From positions 2,542,001 to 2,606,000 of the forward strand of contig JAUJYN010000020.1 of assembly GCA_030737835.1 (NCBI GenBank): DNA of 64,000 nt. Reading direction: 5' to 3'. A program made the translations under genes and the position numbers. This DNA is from Acorus gramineus. Taxonomy: Eukaryota; Streptophyta; Magnoliopsida; Acorales; Acoraceae. The first letter of the stretch is position 1. Each line of letters starts with the position of its first letter. Below are positions 1 to 9,968 of this stretch, one piece after another. The notes under the pieces were generated by a model. The model was not told the origin of the DNA. It made no database searches and saw only the letters and a program-made list of their open reading frames with translations.

Positions 1-1435
1 ACGCAATTAAATACACAACATCCCCAAACAACACCCAACACCCCCTTCCGGCAACCACCCGCGGCCTCGGCAAGCACCCGCGGCCTCGGCAACCACCCGC
101 ACGGCCTCGGCAACCACCCGGGGCCTCGGCAACCGCCCGCACGGCCTCGGCAACCACCGGGTGCACCGCCCGGGGCCCCGCGCGTCCACCGAGCCCAGCC
201 GCGGCAGCCCGCACGCCGTGCGCACGCTCCTCGCCCCGCGCGCGCCCCGCGCGCACCTCCGCAGCTCCGCCGCGCCCCGCGCACGCCTCCGCGCGCGCCC
301 CCGCACCCCGTGCGCTCCGCCCAGCCCTCGGCCAGCACCTCCGCCAGCCCCTCGCGCGTCCAGCACCTCGGCCAGCACCTCCGCGCGCCCTAGCACTTCG
401 GTCAGCACCTCCTCGCGCACCTCGCGCCTCGGCCAGCACCTCCTCGCGCCTAGCACCTCGGCCAGCACCTCCTCGCGCGCCTGAGGCCACCAGCCCACAC
501 TCCGCCCTGCCAGCCCCTCCAGCACACCAGCACGAGCAAGGCAGCCAGCCCCCGACCCGCGCACGTCCGCGCGCATGCCGCGCGCACGCACGTCCGCGCG
601 CGCACGCGCGCCTGCCCGCGCGCACCCGACCTGCGCGCGGCCTGGGCTGCTGCCGCCGCATGCCTGCTGCCCGGGACAGACCCCCACTTGGTCCGAGCAC
701 CACCACCACCAACCCTCGGCCACCCCTAGCCTCCGACCTCTCCCAACCACCCCGGCAGCCCCTTAACCACCCTCCACACGCCCAAAACCTCCCCTAACAA
801 GCATCTAAACAAAAGAAGCAAAGAGAGGGGACCTTACCCGAGGCTAGGAGAGGAGAAGAGGAAATCCGGAGCTCCTTTCGCACCGAAACTCCTCCCCGAA
901 GGTCTCCACCGACTAGACCTCTTCCCACCTCCGAAATGGGTCCGGGCTGAGGAGAAGAGAGGGTGGAAGGGAGGGCAAAACTCGTCGAAAATCGGATTTG
1001 AGGGTACCCGCGCGTAGATCGGGACCCGATCTACACTTTTCGTGATTTGGGTTTTCGATTTTGAGGGGTGCAAGGGGCTCGAACGTGAGAAAAAGAGAGA
1101 GGGGAGAGAGAGAGATCACGCGGAGGAGATGATGAATAGTGTAGGAAATGTTTGATTTCTTTTATATATAGGGCGCAACTTAAAAACCCGGATACGCCCC
1201 GGAACTACGAAATTTTTGCAAACGATGCCGGAATTCGATGAAATTTTCATGAGTGGCTCAAAATGGCACCAGGACACATAATATGCAGTTAGATTTTCAA
1301 TCGGAGTCCTCTAACTCGGACAATAGCTAACAGTTCAAAATTATTCGGTTCCGATCGAAAAACCCTGAAAATTTTAAAACTGCCAAAAATGCTCCAATGA
1401 TTGCCAATAGGCCAAAAAGTGACACATATATAACA
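1..1435 (-). mobile_element. C-type Gypsy LTR, partial, leftmost part outside the window
   Basis: The right edge reads GTGACACATATATAACA, the reverse complement of the A/C-type LTR start, so this LTR is in minus orientation. Its interior matches the solo LTRs at 36922-40565 and 57558-61084: the block around 1010-1035 (GATCGGGACCCGATCTACAC), the promoter-proximal segment at 1120-1200 and the U3 segment from 1190 to the edge. Positions 40-770 are the very C- and G-rich block that sits in the LTR intron of the other copies, and the donor-like site (GTAAGG in sense) is at 832-837. The LTR lies inside another LTR copy whose sequence resumes at 1436. Nothing here codes for protein. Confidence 0.75.
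1159..1170 (-). promoter_or_regulatory. TATA box of the C-type LTR
   Basis: In sense the bases read TATATATAAAAG, about 265 bp inside the LTR. The same place in the other C-type LTRs also carries a TATA-like run, followed by a shared segment (ACTATTCATCATCTCC in sense) that would be the start of the transcript. It is likely the Pol II core promoter of the element; this is inferred from position and conservation only. Confidence 0.4.
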
Positions 1436-2089
1436 CCCCCAAACACAAAAACCCCCCCTAGCAATCATCTAGACAAGAAAAAAAGAGGAAAAGAAGCTTA
1501 CCGAGGGGGAGGAAGGGGTGACCGGGTGCTCTCCACGCGCTGAAACCCTTCCCAAAAGCCTTCTCACGCCCCGATCTATCACGGCCCTCGATTTGGCTCG
1601 AAACAGAGGAGAGAGAGGGGAGGTCGGGGAGGCTAGGATCGTCGGAATTCGGATTTGAAGACACCGGAGCGTAGATCGGGACCCGATCTACACTTCCCGT
1701 GCTTTAGGTTTTCGATTTTGAGGGGTCTAGGGGGCTTGAAAGGAAGAAAAACGGAGAGGGGAGAGAGAGATCTCGACGAGGAAGACAATGAACAGTGAAA
1801 AGATATTTTTTTGATTCCTTTTAAGTAGAGCGCGACTTAAAAACCCGGATACGCCCCGGAACTGCGAAATTTTGGGAACGTTGCCGGAATTCGATGAAAT
1901 TTTCGTGAGAGGTCTAAAATGGCACCAGGACACCAAATATGCAGTTAGATTTTCAATCGGAGTCCTCTAGCTCAGACGATAGCTAACAGTCTGAAAATAA
2001 GCGGTTCCGATCGAAAACCGTAAAAATTTTTAAAACTGCCAGGACGCTCTAACGGTTACCAGCAGGCTAAAAGTGACACAAGTATAACA
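1436..2089 (-). mobile_element. C-type Gypsy LTR fragment interrupted by the LTR at 1-1435
   Basis: From about 1455 the sequence repeats the order seen at 785-1435: a CT/GA-rich exon-like stretch with a donor-like GTAAGC in sense at 1496-1501, the GATCGGGACCCGATC block near 1675, and the U3 part ending in AGTATAACA at 2089. The rest of this LTR lies left of the window, beyond the inserted copy. The two pieces are clearly diverged, so this is the older LTR. Confidence 0.7.
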
Positions 2090-2169
2090 TAGGCACTCCC
2101 AGAGTTGGTATGAGTGATCACATAGGGTCCTCCCATGTGGATTGCAGCTTGCCTTTCGGATGGGGCTAT

Positions 2170-2340
2170 CTTGATGGCATGATTTGCTTAAGTACCATCT
2201 CCCCAATTTTAAATTTTCTCTCTATTACTTTCTTTTCAAATTCCCTTGCCACCCTCCTTTGGTAGGCCTGGGCATGGTCTGCAGCCTTTAACCTCTTTTT
2301 TTTTTTTTTTTTTTTTTGGATCTTTGTTTTGTGGTTCTTT
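2170..2340 (-). pseudogene. Integrase C-terminal tail of the Tat-like fossil
   Basis: A short minus-strand peptide contains AYQRRVAREFEKKVIERKF followed by KIGEMVLKQIMPSR. This matches the pattern of plant Gypsy integrase ends, where a basic AYxxRV segment is followed by xxGxxVLRxI. The catalytic core is not present next to it; the tandem array at 2350-3222 lies there instead. It is a fossil remnant with no expected activity. Confidence 0.55.
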
Positions 2341-2349
2341 TCCCTTCTC

Positions 2350-3222
2350 TCTTTTTGTTTTAAGAAAGCATGCAAACAAATATATACAGGAGTTTGAAAT
2401 GAAAGCTAATTGACAAATGTTTTGGATTTTTTTTTGTTTACGAAAGCATGGAAACAAATATTTACAGGAGTTCGGAATGAAAGCTGATTAGCAAATCCCT
2501 TTTTTGTGTTGTTTTTTTTTGTTTAAGAAAGCATGGAAACAAATATTTACAGGAGTTCGGAATGAAAGCTGATTAGCAAATCCCTTTTTTACGTTTTTTT
2601 TTTTGTTTAGGAAAGCATGAAAACAAATATTTACAGGAGTTTGAAATGAAAGATAATTGACAAATGTTTTGGATTTTTTTTTGTTTGTTTAGCAAAGCAT
2701 GAAAACAAATATTTACAGGAGTTTGAAATGAAAGTTTACTTGACAAATGTTTTGGATTTTTTTTTTGTTTGTTTAGGAAAGCATGAAAACCAATATTTAT
2801 AGGAGTTTGAAATGAAAGCTAATTGACAAATGTTTTGGATTTCTTTTTTTTTTGTTTAGGAAAGCATGAAAACAAATATTTACAAGAGTTTGAAATGAAA
2901 GCTTACTTGACAAATGTTTTGGATTTTTTTTTGTTTGTTTAGGAAAGCATGAAATCAAATATTTATAGAAGTTTGGAATGAAAGCTATTTAGCAAATCTT
3001 TTTTTTTTTTGTTTAAGAAAGCATGGAAACAAATATTTACAGGAGTTTGAAATGAAAGTTGATTAGCAAATACCCTCTTTTTTTTGTTTAGGAAAGCATG
3101 AAAACAAATAGTTACAGGAGTTTGAAATGAAAGCTTACTTGACAAATGTTTTGGATATTTATTTTTTGTTTAGGAAAGCATGAAAACAAATATTTACAGG
3201 AGTTCGGAATGAAAGCTTACTT
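2350..3222. repeat. Tandem array, 11 units of about 74-85 bp
   Basis: The word AAGCATG recurs at 2366, 2444, 2529, 2613, 2695 (as AAGCAT), 2779, 2862, 2945, 3019, 3094 and 3176. Each unit has a poly-T run, GTTTAGGAAAGCATG, AAACAAATATTTACAGGAG, and TTGAAATGAAAGC. Length differences come mainly from the poly-T run and from a TTGACAAATGTTTTGG segment that some units lack. The array lies inside the Tat-like fossil between its protease part and its integrase tail. Plant Tat/Ogre elements are known to carry internal tandem repeats that can seed satellites. Confidence 0.9.
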
Positions 3223-3499
3223 GGGTGGATTAGTCCCAGGCTCGCAGATCTAAACTACTTCTTCAAGTCAGCTAGCCTTTATAGGCCAACTCATATCTGG
3301 TGGAGGTTTTGCAAGTTCAGCTTCTTCTTCTTCCCTTGCCCTCTTGGGTTTTCGCTTTTGGCCGAGCATGTCTTCGGGTGAGTAGTTTTTCATGTTGTAT
3401 GAGTACATCTCCCACTTAATGTACATGGCGCAGATGGTCCAACTGCGGACTCGTGTTCTATTAAATAGCGCATCTCCCCAAATAAATATGACTTCTCAG

Positions 3500-3840
3500 T
3501 GGTACGGGAAGCGGAGGCATTGATGTCGGGTAGACGAGACAGCTTTGATGTTGTCGAGCCATGTCCTTCCGACAATAAGGGGGTGAGGTGATTGGATGTC
3601 CATTACCATGCAGTTGACGATCGTGGCTACTGGGCCGATCTTGAGCGGGAGAGTGACCAATCCGCAGATGTCTTTACGCGTGCTATCAAATGCATAAATG
3701 AACTCGTCCGATGGCTCCAACTTTGGGACTTTTCCCTTAAGTTTTTGGTAAGCGGAATGGGTTAATACGTTGGTTTCCGCTCCCGTGTCGATGAGGATGT
3801 GCTTGAATTCTTTTCCTCCGAGGTCCACGGTGATTGTGAG
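3500..3840 (-). pseudogene. Second retropepsin-like domain of the Tat-like fossil
   Basis: The minus strand encodes an aspartic-protease-like fold: ILIDTGAETNVLTHSAYQKL at the active-site loop, a middle part with GLVTLPLKIGPV, and the distal PLIVGRTWLDNIKA flap-side motif. It ends RHQCLRFPYH. It parallels the first protease-like domain at 4110-4510, which ends in a similar RHQCL stretch. Two such domains in tandem suggest a duplication inside the polyprotein. The reading path between the two is not open. Confidence 0.6.
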
Positions 3841-4109
3841 GGGTGCGGAGCGTGCCCCGGTTTTGGCGACCTCGTGGGGGAGGAAGGCGATTGGATTGGA
3901 CTCCACATCGTTGCTCACCAAGTTCATAGTCCCGGCTGATCCTTCGCAGAAGTGTCCTGTTGCAGTAGGGGGATCTTGGTGGGCTCCTTCCTCTTGATTG
4001 GATACCTGGGTGCAAGGTTAGAGTAAACATGTTATGTAATACCCAGTTATCTTCGTTTTTATACCTTAGGCGTGCTTCCCCCCATATGGTTAATACGTGG
4101 CCCATGAAT

Positions 4110-4510
4110 GGTAAACGAGGCACTGATGTCGTGGAGAGCAGATTGCCTTGATGCTGTCCAACCATGGCCGTCCTAACATCAGCAGGTATCTTGTGTCAAT
4201 GTCGGCCACGAAGCATTCTGCTTCACAAATTAGGGGACCGACGGCCAGTTCAAATAATCTGGGACCGCAAATGACCTTCCCGGAATGGTTAAATGTTTGG
4301 ATGGTGGAGTGCACCAGCTGGACGAAGGGACGGCCTCGCCTGGGTTTCTCCTGGTAGGTGGAGCAAGTCATGATGTTCATTTCTGACCCCGGGTCAATAA
4401 AAATGTTGTTCAGGGGTATGGCCTGGAGTCGCCCGCGAACGTGGAGGGGGTATACTCGCAGCCTTCGATCAGGGAGGTCTTTGTCGGTGAAGGAGATGGT
4501 CATTGGACGG
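4110..4510 (-). pseudogene. First retropepsin-like domain of the Tat-like fossil
   Basis: It follows the acidic gag tail in the same reading frame. The sequence runs PLHVRGRLQAIPLNNIFID, then a SEMNIMTCSTYQ loop, LFELAVGPL, and YLLMLGRPWLDSIKAICS, ending RHQCLVYHSW. The layout matches Tat-type retropepsins, which cleave the Gag-Pol polyprotein inside virus-like particles. It is one part of a broken element. Confidence 0.6.
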
Positions 4511-4519
4511 CAGGGGCCA

Positions 4520-5540
4520 TTAACCGTGTTAGTGCTTTTGGAGGACCCGTTGTCGTCCGTATGGAGATCATCCAAAGTACATTCCCCTTCCTCGGGTCCT
4601 TTGCTTGCTCCTTCGGGAACCTCTTCGAACAGTTCCTCTTCTTCTTCTTCTTCCGGATTACCTTCTTCTAATCCGTTCTCATCCGATTCTATGTTGATGA
4701 CTCCAACCATAGCCGGGGCTACTTGTTCTTCCTCACCATATAGTATGGCGAGGTCATGGTTGTCGAGGTTCAGCTCGAAAGACTCTTTTCGCCTCTCGTC
4801 CTCAGACTCTTCAAACAAACTATTGTCCGTTGAGCTTTCTGAACTACTTGGTACGAGTGACGAATACCCTCCCTTTATAACTGCATTGATAATGTGAACT
4901 CTAGAGGTGGAAGCTTGATTGTGATTTGGCATGGGGTTAGAGTGACTGCCAAGTGGCTTTGCAGTTTGAGGGGGATTGCCCTTACTTAGATGGTCTCTAA
5001 TCATGGTCCAGTCTAGGCGCCTGTCGTCATTTAAATCATAAACAAAGTCATGAAAATGCATGCATTGTTCCGTGGTGTGACCATGTTGTTGGTGATATTG
5101 ACAGTAGCGTGTAGTGTTGGCCCGTGGGAGTGGAGGCCTGGCTGCGGGGAGAGAGATACTATTTGTTTCCACCATTACCTTAAAAAATTTTGTTATGGTT
5201 TCTGGGAGTGGTGGATAAGAGTTCCTCTTACTTAACCATCTTGGGCCATAGGATGAGGGAGGGGAGACTTTGTTGTAAGGGCTTTGTGTGGGCTGCCTGG
5301 GAATTAAATTTTGTGCTCTTGGGGGAGTAGAGTAGGCAAGGGTAGTTCTAATTTGGCCTTGGTTTTGGACTGGAGTGCGTTGGATTATGGGGTTCTGTTG
5401 TATCGGCACGGGGGCGGGCACTGATCGAGAATTGGAATTGTAAGTAGCTTGCCGAGGCGGCGCATATCCGGATGAACCGGGTGTGTACTGTCTCGGAGAT
5501 GGTCCTCGATCAAGGACTCGCGCTCTGTTTGGGTAGAGTG
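4520..5540 (-). pseudogene. Gag C-terminal part of the Tat-like fossil
   Basis: An open minus-strand stretch begins with a proline/glutamine/serine-rich part (YNSNSRSVPAPVPIQQNP), then carries YCQYHQQHGHTTEQCMHFHD, a zinc-knuckle-like nucleic-acid-binding motif typical of Tat-like Gag. After it come a serine-rich stretch and a strongly acidic one (a run of seven glutamates) leading into the protease domain. Gag would coat the RNA in virus-like particles. This part looks unusually well kept for so old an element. Confidence 0.65.
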
Positions 5541-5559
5541 CCAAGACTTGTGGTGTAAT

Positions 5560-5891
5560 CCCCTCTACCGTGGGGGTTTATGCCTTTCGCGGCGATGGTC
5601 CAACCCTATGGTTGATAGGTGGGGACTGGGTCTGGACTACTGGGGCTCCACAACAGGAAATCCTGTTGTGGCGGTCAATTAGAAGCTGGTACGTGGTGCA
5701 GTCCCCGTACGAAAGACTCGTACGAAGTTCTGGACTCAGGCTTTGTAACATCATGTCAATTTTCTTGACATTCCATTAGTTGCATGCTAGTTCTATAGAC
5801 TAGGGTGCGCCACCTAGACACGTACTGTTCAAATTCCTCCAGAGGCCTCATTCTTTCTACGGTTAGGTCTGAGATAGATAGAGGGGATCCT
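5560..5891 (-). pseudogene. Gag middle part of the Tat-like fossil
   Basis: Near 5800-5890 the minus strand reads SDLTVERMRPLEEFEQYVSR, followed by WRTLVYR. This matches the Tat-type Gag signature in which a basic L-x-x-x-x-Q/R segment leads to E-x-x-x-x-F-I-x-R-W-R. The remainder up to 5560 is low in recognisable motifs. A B-type LTR begins at 5892, directly next to it. The gag fragment at 9486-9699 is the part expected just upstream, which suggests the LTR landed inside this gag. Confidence 0.55.
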
Positions 5892-8800
5892 TGTCATGCC
5901 CCAAGGCTGCCGTCCCTGAGACGCAACAATATATAAGGTATCAACTGTCCAGTACAAGAGGTCAATAATGACTCCAATAAATAACACACAAGCTAGCAAA
6001 GCAATGATAACTAATAACTCAACTGAAAAGCGGAAGCAAAAATATCAATAAGTCTGTAAACCAAAAATATCATTAGAGACGCGAATACACAATCAATGTC
6101 CTGTGAGAGCCAAGTCTAATCCAAAAAAAATACAACCTGTGCCACATGCACGATAAACAATACATAAAATGACTCTAGGACTGCTGACAGCCTCGCACCT
6201 GCCACCCGCCGGACAGAACGTTCCACGCACATAAGACCATGCCACAGGGAAGCTCCATCTCCACGCCAAATAGTGCCCCTATAAAAGAAACAGTTTGCGA
6301 GGGGGTGAGCTACAAGCTCAGTGAGTGGCTAGAAACCAATCACCAATACAACAGTTCAATACTAAGGCAATTTCCTTTCAAGGAAAACATGGGTGGAAAC
6401 CCAATGGATAACAAGGTCACGCGGCGGCGCGACCAACCTCCCCTCACCCTCACTCCCGGAGGAAGTGTCTTGGGACTTTTGGGGAGAGACCATACCGTTG
6501 GTCGAAGAGACGCGGAATTACTGGTCTACACAACACTACTGGATCATCTACATCAAGATAACTACCCAACGATGTCTCTGAACATCGACATGTAACCGTA
6601 CCCAACAACTATGGGAATGGATGAAAACTGAATGGGTCACGTGGCGACGTGACTTCACTTCATCCTCACCCTCACCACTAAGGGTGACACAGGACTGTTG
6701 GAAGAAAACCTTTTGTTCTACACCCTTCGTCATCCGGCAGCCCTCTCCCGAGTAGCCTCTACCCGATATACTCCCATGATCAGTACATCTGCCGAACGCA
6801 TCGGTAGTACCTACTGGTGGGAGCCCTCTGTCACGACAGCTTTAACGTCGGGTAGCTTCAACGCCGATTCGAAGAAGGGGAGAACGATTCCACGCTCGCA
6901 AAATCATCCGGTAGCCCTCTCCCGCGTAGCCTCTACCTGTCGGCCTTCCATGATCGGTACATCAGCCAGATGCGTACCGCGATACGCATCAGTAGCACCT
7001 ACAAGTGGTTGCACCCAAACAGGACAGCTTCGACGTTGGGGTGTTCGACGCACGACGATGTCGGGAGGAAGCACCCCACGTTCGCAAAGCGAACCCTATG
7101 GGAAAGTCAACTACGCTCGATAATCACATATCGATGATAACGAATACTCTTGGACTCCCACATGAGTGCATCGCTCAGACGCGAGGGGTTACCTCTGCTC
7201 TCACGCAGAAATAAGCCCAAGGCATATAACCCAACAAGCGGTTCATATACGCGCCTAGCACAGGTAGGCCTAACTTAATGCCAAAGCTACCGGTTTAACA
7301 AAACCGATACAACAAATGAATTCTCCTGAATTCCATTCAAGTGCATCCCACGGATGCAGGGGCGATTACATCGCTCGCGCACTAACTAATGAGGTACATC
7401 TCGACAGCGGGTCGTACCCATGCCTATTTCAGATATGCCTAATTGGTTTTAACAGGTGCATATATATATAACAAGAGAATCATATCACAGCTATGTCCAT
7501 GAACCATATGCACGATCATCTAATAATTGACTATAAGGGTATCCCCTAACATGGATTTACATCATAAACAACAAATCATACAACATGCATACAAGGTATG
7601 GCCCACTTAAACATGCATACAAGGCAATTAATCATATAAACATACCAGGTACAACTTAAGCATGCATTGGATATCACCAACTTAAAAGGGAAGGGTCAAG
7701 CGCGATCTCGCACACTAACAGGTGCATGCCAATATTCCAAACGAACCTGAGTCGAGTAGGAAATCGCATCTACTTACTCAGTTCGTGCAGAGGGAGAGGG
7801 CGAGAGAGAGCTCATCATCTCTTGAAGTTGGTCATAGCTTTGCCCCATTAGCATGGGCGCAACAACTACACCACGCCCTCGAGTCTTATCGCAAGGGAAT
7901 ATTAGGCATGTGCTCGTTATTAACCCAGACTTAATCATGCTGGATATTCCAATTAATATGGTAGTATTACTCATAGGGACTACCTAAGGCATGCTTATTC
8001 TATACATTCATGAAAACCCACATCACACATGCCCATACATGAAGGGCGCATGCATAAATAATAATTCACACATGACTATACATAGGCAAGTATATGGTAG
8101 AAAAGGGGGTTCTACGCAATATACGAGCTATACAAGCCTAGCATGCAAATATCTAACATATTTAGGGTGCAAAGAAGCCCCATGGATGTGAGATGCACGA
8201 CTACGTGCATGAAGCGCATCCCAAAGGTTGGATCGAACCACTCACCGCAACCCGGGACCTCGCGCATCCCATCCGACGAGATCTGCAAGGCAAGGACATC
8301 AAATTTGGTGAGTAACATCACATTATAACACTTAGAAATTACTAGGAAAAACAAAAGACTTAGACATGCACACATATGGGCTCGCATGCATGCGAGCACG
8401 CACGTACGCACACATGCCCGGGTGCCTCACCACCTACCCGAGCCCTCGGGCAGCCTCGTGCGTGCCTTGCACGCACTGGCGCCCTGCCGCATGCCCAGGC
8501 ACGCCCAGACTCACTGCACCGTGCCACGCGCCCTACCAGCGCCTGCGCAAACCTGTGCGCTGGCTCAGCGTGCACCAGCGCGCCCGCCTGCGCCCTCCAG
8601 CGCCACGCTCGCAAACAGATCCGCGCGCGCGCCCAACACTCTTTAACCCCTCCTCCACACTCCTCACTCACCCTAACCCATTCATCTAACATGCATGACT
8701 TCCCTAACCCCCAAACATGCATAAAAACAAACTAAAGAAGAGGGAAGACTTGCCAAAAGAGAGGGGGAAAGGAAGGGGGAGATGTAGGGGAGATGTAGGG

Positions 8801-9485
8801 GCTCGCAAGCGCCTTGACCACCTCGACCACCACCACCACTACCACCACCTCCATCCTTGCTTCTCTTCTACTTGGCTGACCAGAGGGAGAGGGGAAAAAG
8901 CAAGGATCCACCATGGGAGGAGGAGAGGGAAGAGAAACAATCAACAACACAAGCACACACACTCACCTAGTCTTGCACTTGCACCTCCTCTTCTTGCTCC
9001 ATCTTCTTCTCCTTGGCATAAAATCAAACACTTGGGGAGTGTGTGAAAGAGAGAAAGAGAGCCAAAAAAAAGAGGGAGACGTAGGGAGAGGGAGAGAAAA
9101 GTTCTCATTTGGGGGGGGGGGGTGAGAACAAGATTGGGAGAGGGGGGTGAACCTAAGCCTATTCTCACCCTCTAACAAACAAAATAACCAATGGTTTCTT
9201 CATCACTAAGCAAGGTGGGGGTAAGGTTACCAAAGGTCACCACATCCTCAAAATATCTCACACTATTCGACCAACCAAACCAGGAACTCTCAAAACCCGG
9301 ATACAGTTCGGAACTGCATATTTTTTAAAACGTTACCGGAATTTGATGAAATTTTTATGGGTAGTATAAAACGGTACCAGGACCCATAATATGCAGTTAA
9401 ATTTTCAATCAGAGTACTCCAACTCCCGCAGGTAGCTAAAAGCCAAAATTTTAGCGACTCCGATCGAAAAAGAAAAAGGCCCTAA
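5892..9485 (-). mobile_element. B-type Gypsy LTR, minus orientation
   Basis: The edge TGTCATGCCCCAAGGCTGCC at 5892 is a decayed form of the shared terminus TGTCACGCCCCAGGGCGG. Inside are the 178-bp-type repeats (6720-7100), the GAATTC-CC-GAATTC-like palindrome near 7319, the exon-2 segment (8246-8282), an intron with a short CpG-rich core (8380-8640), a GGT-repeat exon (about 8754-8870) and the U3 part up to about 9485. Beyond that the usual LTR end is replaced by Tat-like gag sequence. The long reading frames in 8366-9178 are products of the CpG-rich and CCA-repeat composition. Confidence 0.7.
8283..8753 (-). other. Putative LTR intron 1, GC-AG type
   Basis: In sense the block runs from TTTTG|GCAAGTC at 8753 to CTTGCAG|ATCTCGTCGG at 8283. 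All other copies have GT at the donor, so this copy would use a GC donor or has lost splicing. The middle (8380-8640) is the CpG-rich core, here rather short. The exon behind the acceptor is the conserved 37-nt unit. Assignment rests on the shared layout and on the intron-less copy at 42773/42774. Confidence 0.5.
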
Positions 9486-9699
9486 ATGACCCTCTGGTAG
9501 CCGTAGCGGCCTAAACATTTCTCGCTTACAGCCAAGAAATCCGACAGATGGTCTACAGGGAGTGTGGAGAACCATTGTAGTGCTTCTCCTACCAATGATT
9601 TCTGGAAAAGGAAGAGTAATAGAGGTTGATTATCTAGAAATGGTTGAGCATCTAGATAAAAGGCAGTTAAATGAATGTCTGGGTCTCCACGACCGTTGT
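9486..9699 (-). pseudogene. Stray gag fragment of the Tat-like fossil
   Basis: The minus strand encodes GRGDPDIHLTAFYLD, then FLFQKSLVGEALQWFSTLP. This is the Gag capsid core signature (GDP-x-x-H-L ... F-x-x-S-L-x-G-x-A-x-x-W-F) of Gypsy elements. In order it belongs upstream of the gag part at 5560-5891, so the B-type LTR between them is probably an insertion into that gag. No clear target duplication is visible. Confidence 0.6.
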
Positions 9700-9968
9700 T
9701 GTTATGCCTGTATCATTTGGAGCCATTTCGATTAAGCCTTGGTCAGATCTGGGTCATTCAGAGCCTTTTTCTTTTTTCAATCGGAGTCGCTAAAATTTTG
9801 GCTTTTAGCTAACTGCGGGAGTTAGATTTTCAATCAGAGTACTTCAACTCCCACAGGTAGCTAAAAGCCAAAATTTTAGCGACTCCGATCGAAAAAGAAA
9901 AAGACCCTAAATGACCCAGATGTGACCAAGGCTTAACCGAAATGGCTCCAAATGACACAGGCATAACA
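9700..9968. repeat. 270-bp imperfect palindrome of two B-type LTR ends
   Basis: The left arm (9700 to about 9825) is the start of a plus-orientation B LTR (TGTTATGCCTGTATC...). The right arm (about 9843-9968) is the same sequence in minus orientation, ending in GGCATAACA. The arms agree at roughly nine positions in ten, with a spacer of only some 15-20 bp. The right arm abuts the polypurine-tract complement of the internal region at 9969. Such head-to-head LTR ends do not arise from simple integration. Confidence 0.8.

Larger units (their letters stand above)
2090..5891 (-). mobile_element. Tat-like Ty3/Gypsy retrotransposon fossil, internal region only
   Basis: Read on the minus strand, the order is gag (from 5891), a gag C-terminal part with a CCHC-like YCQYHQQHGHTTEQC stretch, two retropepsin-like domains, a tandem-repeat block, and an integrase C-terminal tail near 2170-2340. 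The gag motifs and the protease context (LMLGRPWL, RHQCL) resemble the Tat/Ogre side of Ty3/Gypsy rather than the chromoviruses elsewhere in the window. No reverse transcriptase or RNase H is recognisable. The element is broken and incomplete. LTRs of its own were not identified, so its age cannot be judged from LTR divergence, but it holds younger insertions and is among the oldest layers here. Confidence 0.7.

Noticed and set aside
2350-3222. CRISPR-like array
   Set aside because: Units are repeated over their full length, with no unique spacers, and the sequence is from a plant genome; it is a plain tandem repeat.
8717-9046. Histidine/proline-rich reading frames around CCACCA repeats
   Set aside because: The CCACCA/GGTGGT repeat is part of LTR exon 1 in every B- and A-type copy and is read in different frames; no start or length is conserved.
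5892-9968. A complete 4.1-kb LTR
   Set aside because: The start and end terminal sequences fit, but a Tat-like gag piece and a plus-orientation LTR start lie inside at 9486-9830, so the span is composite.
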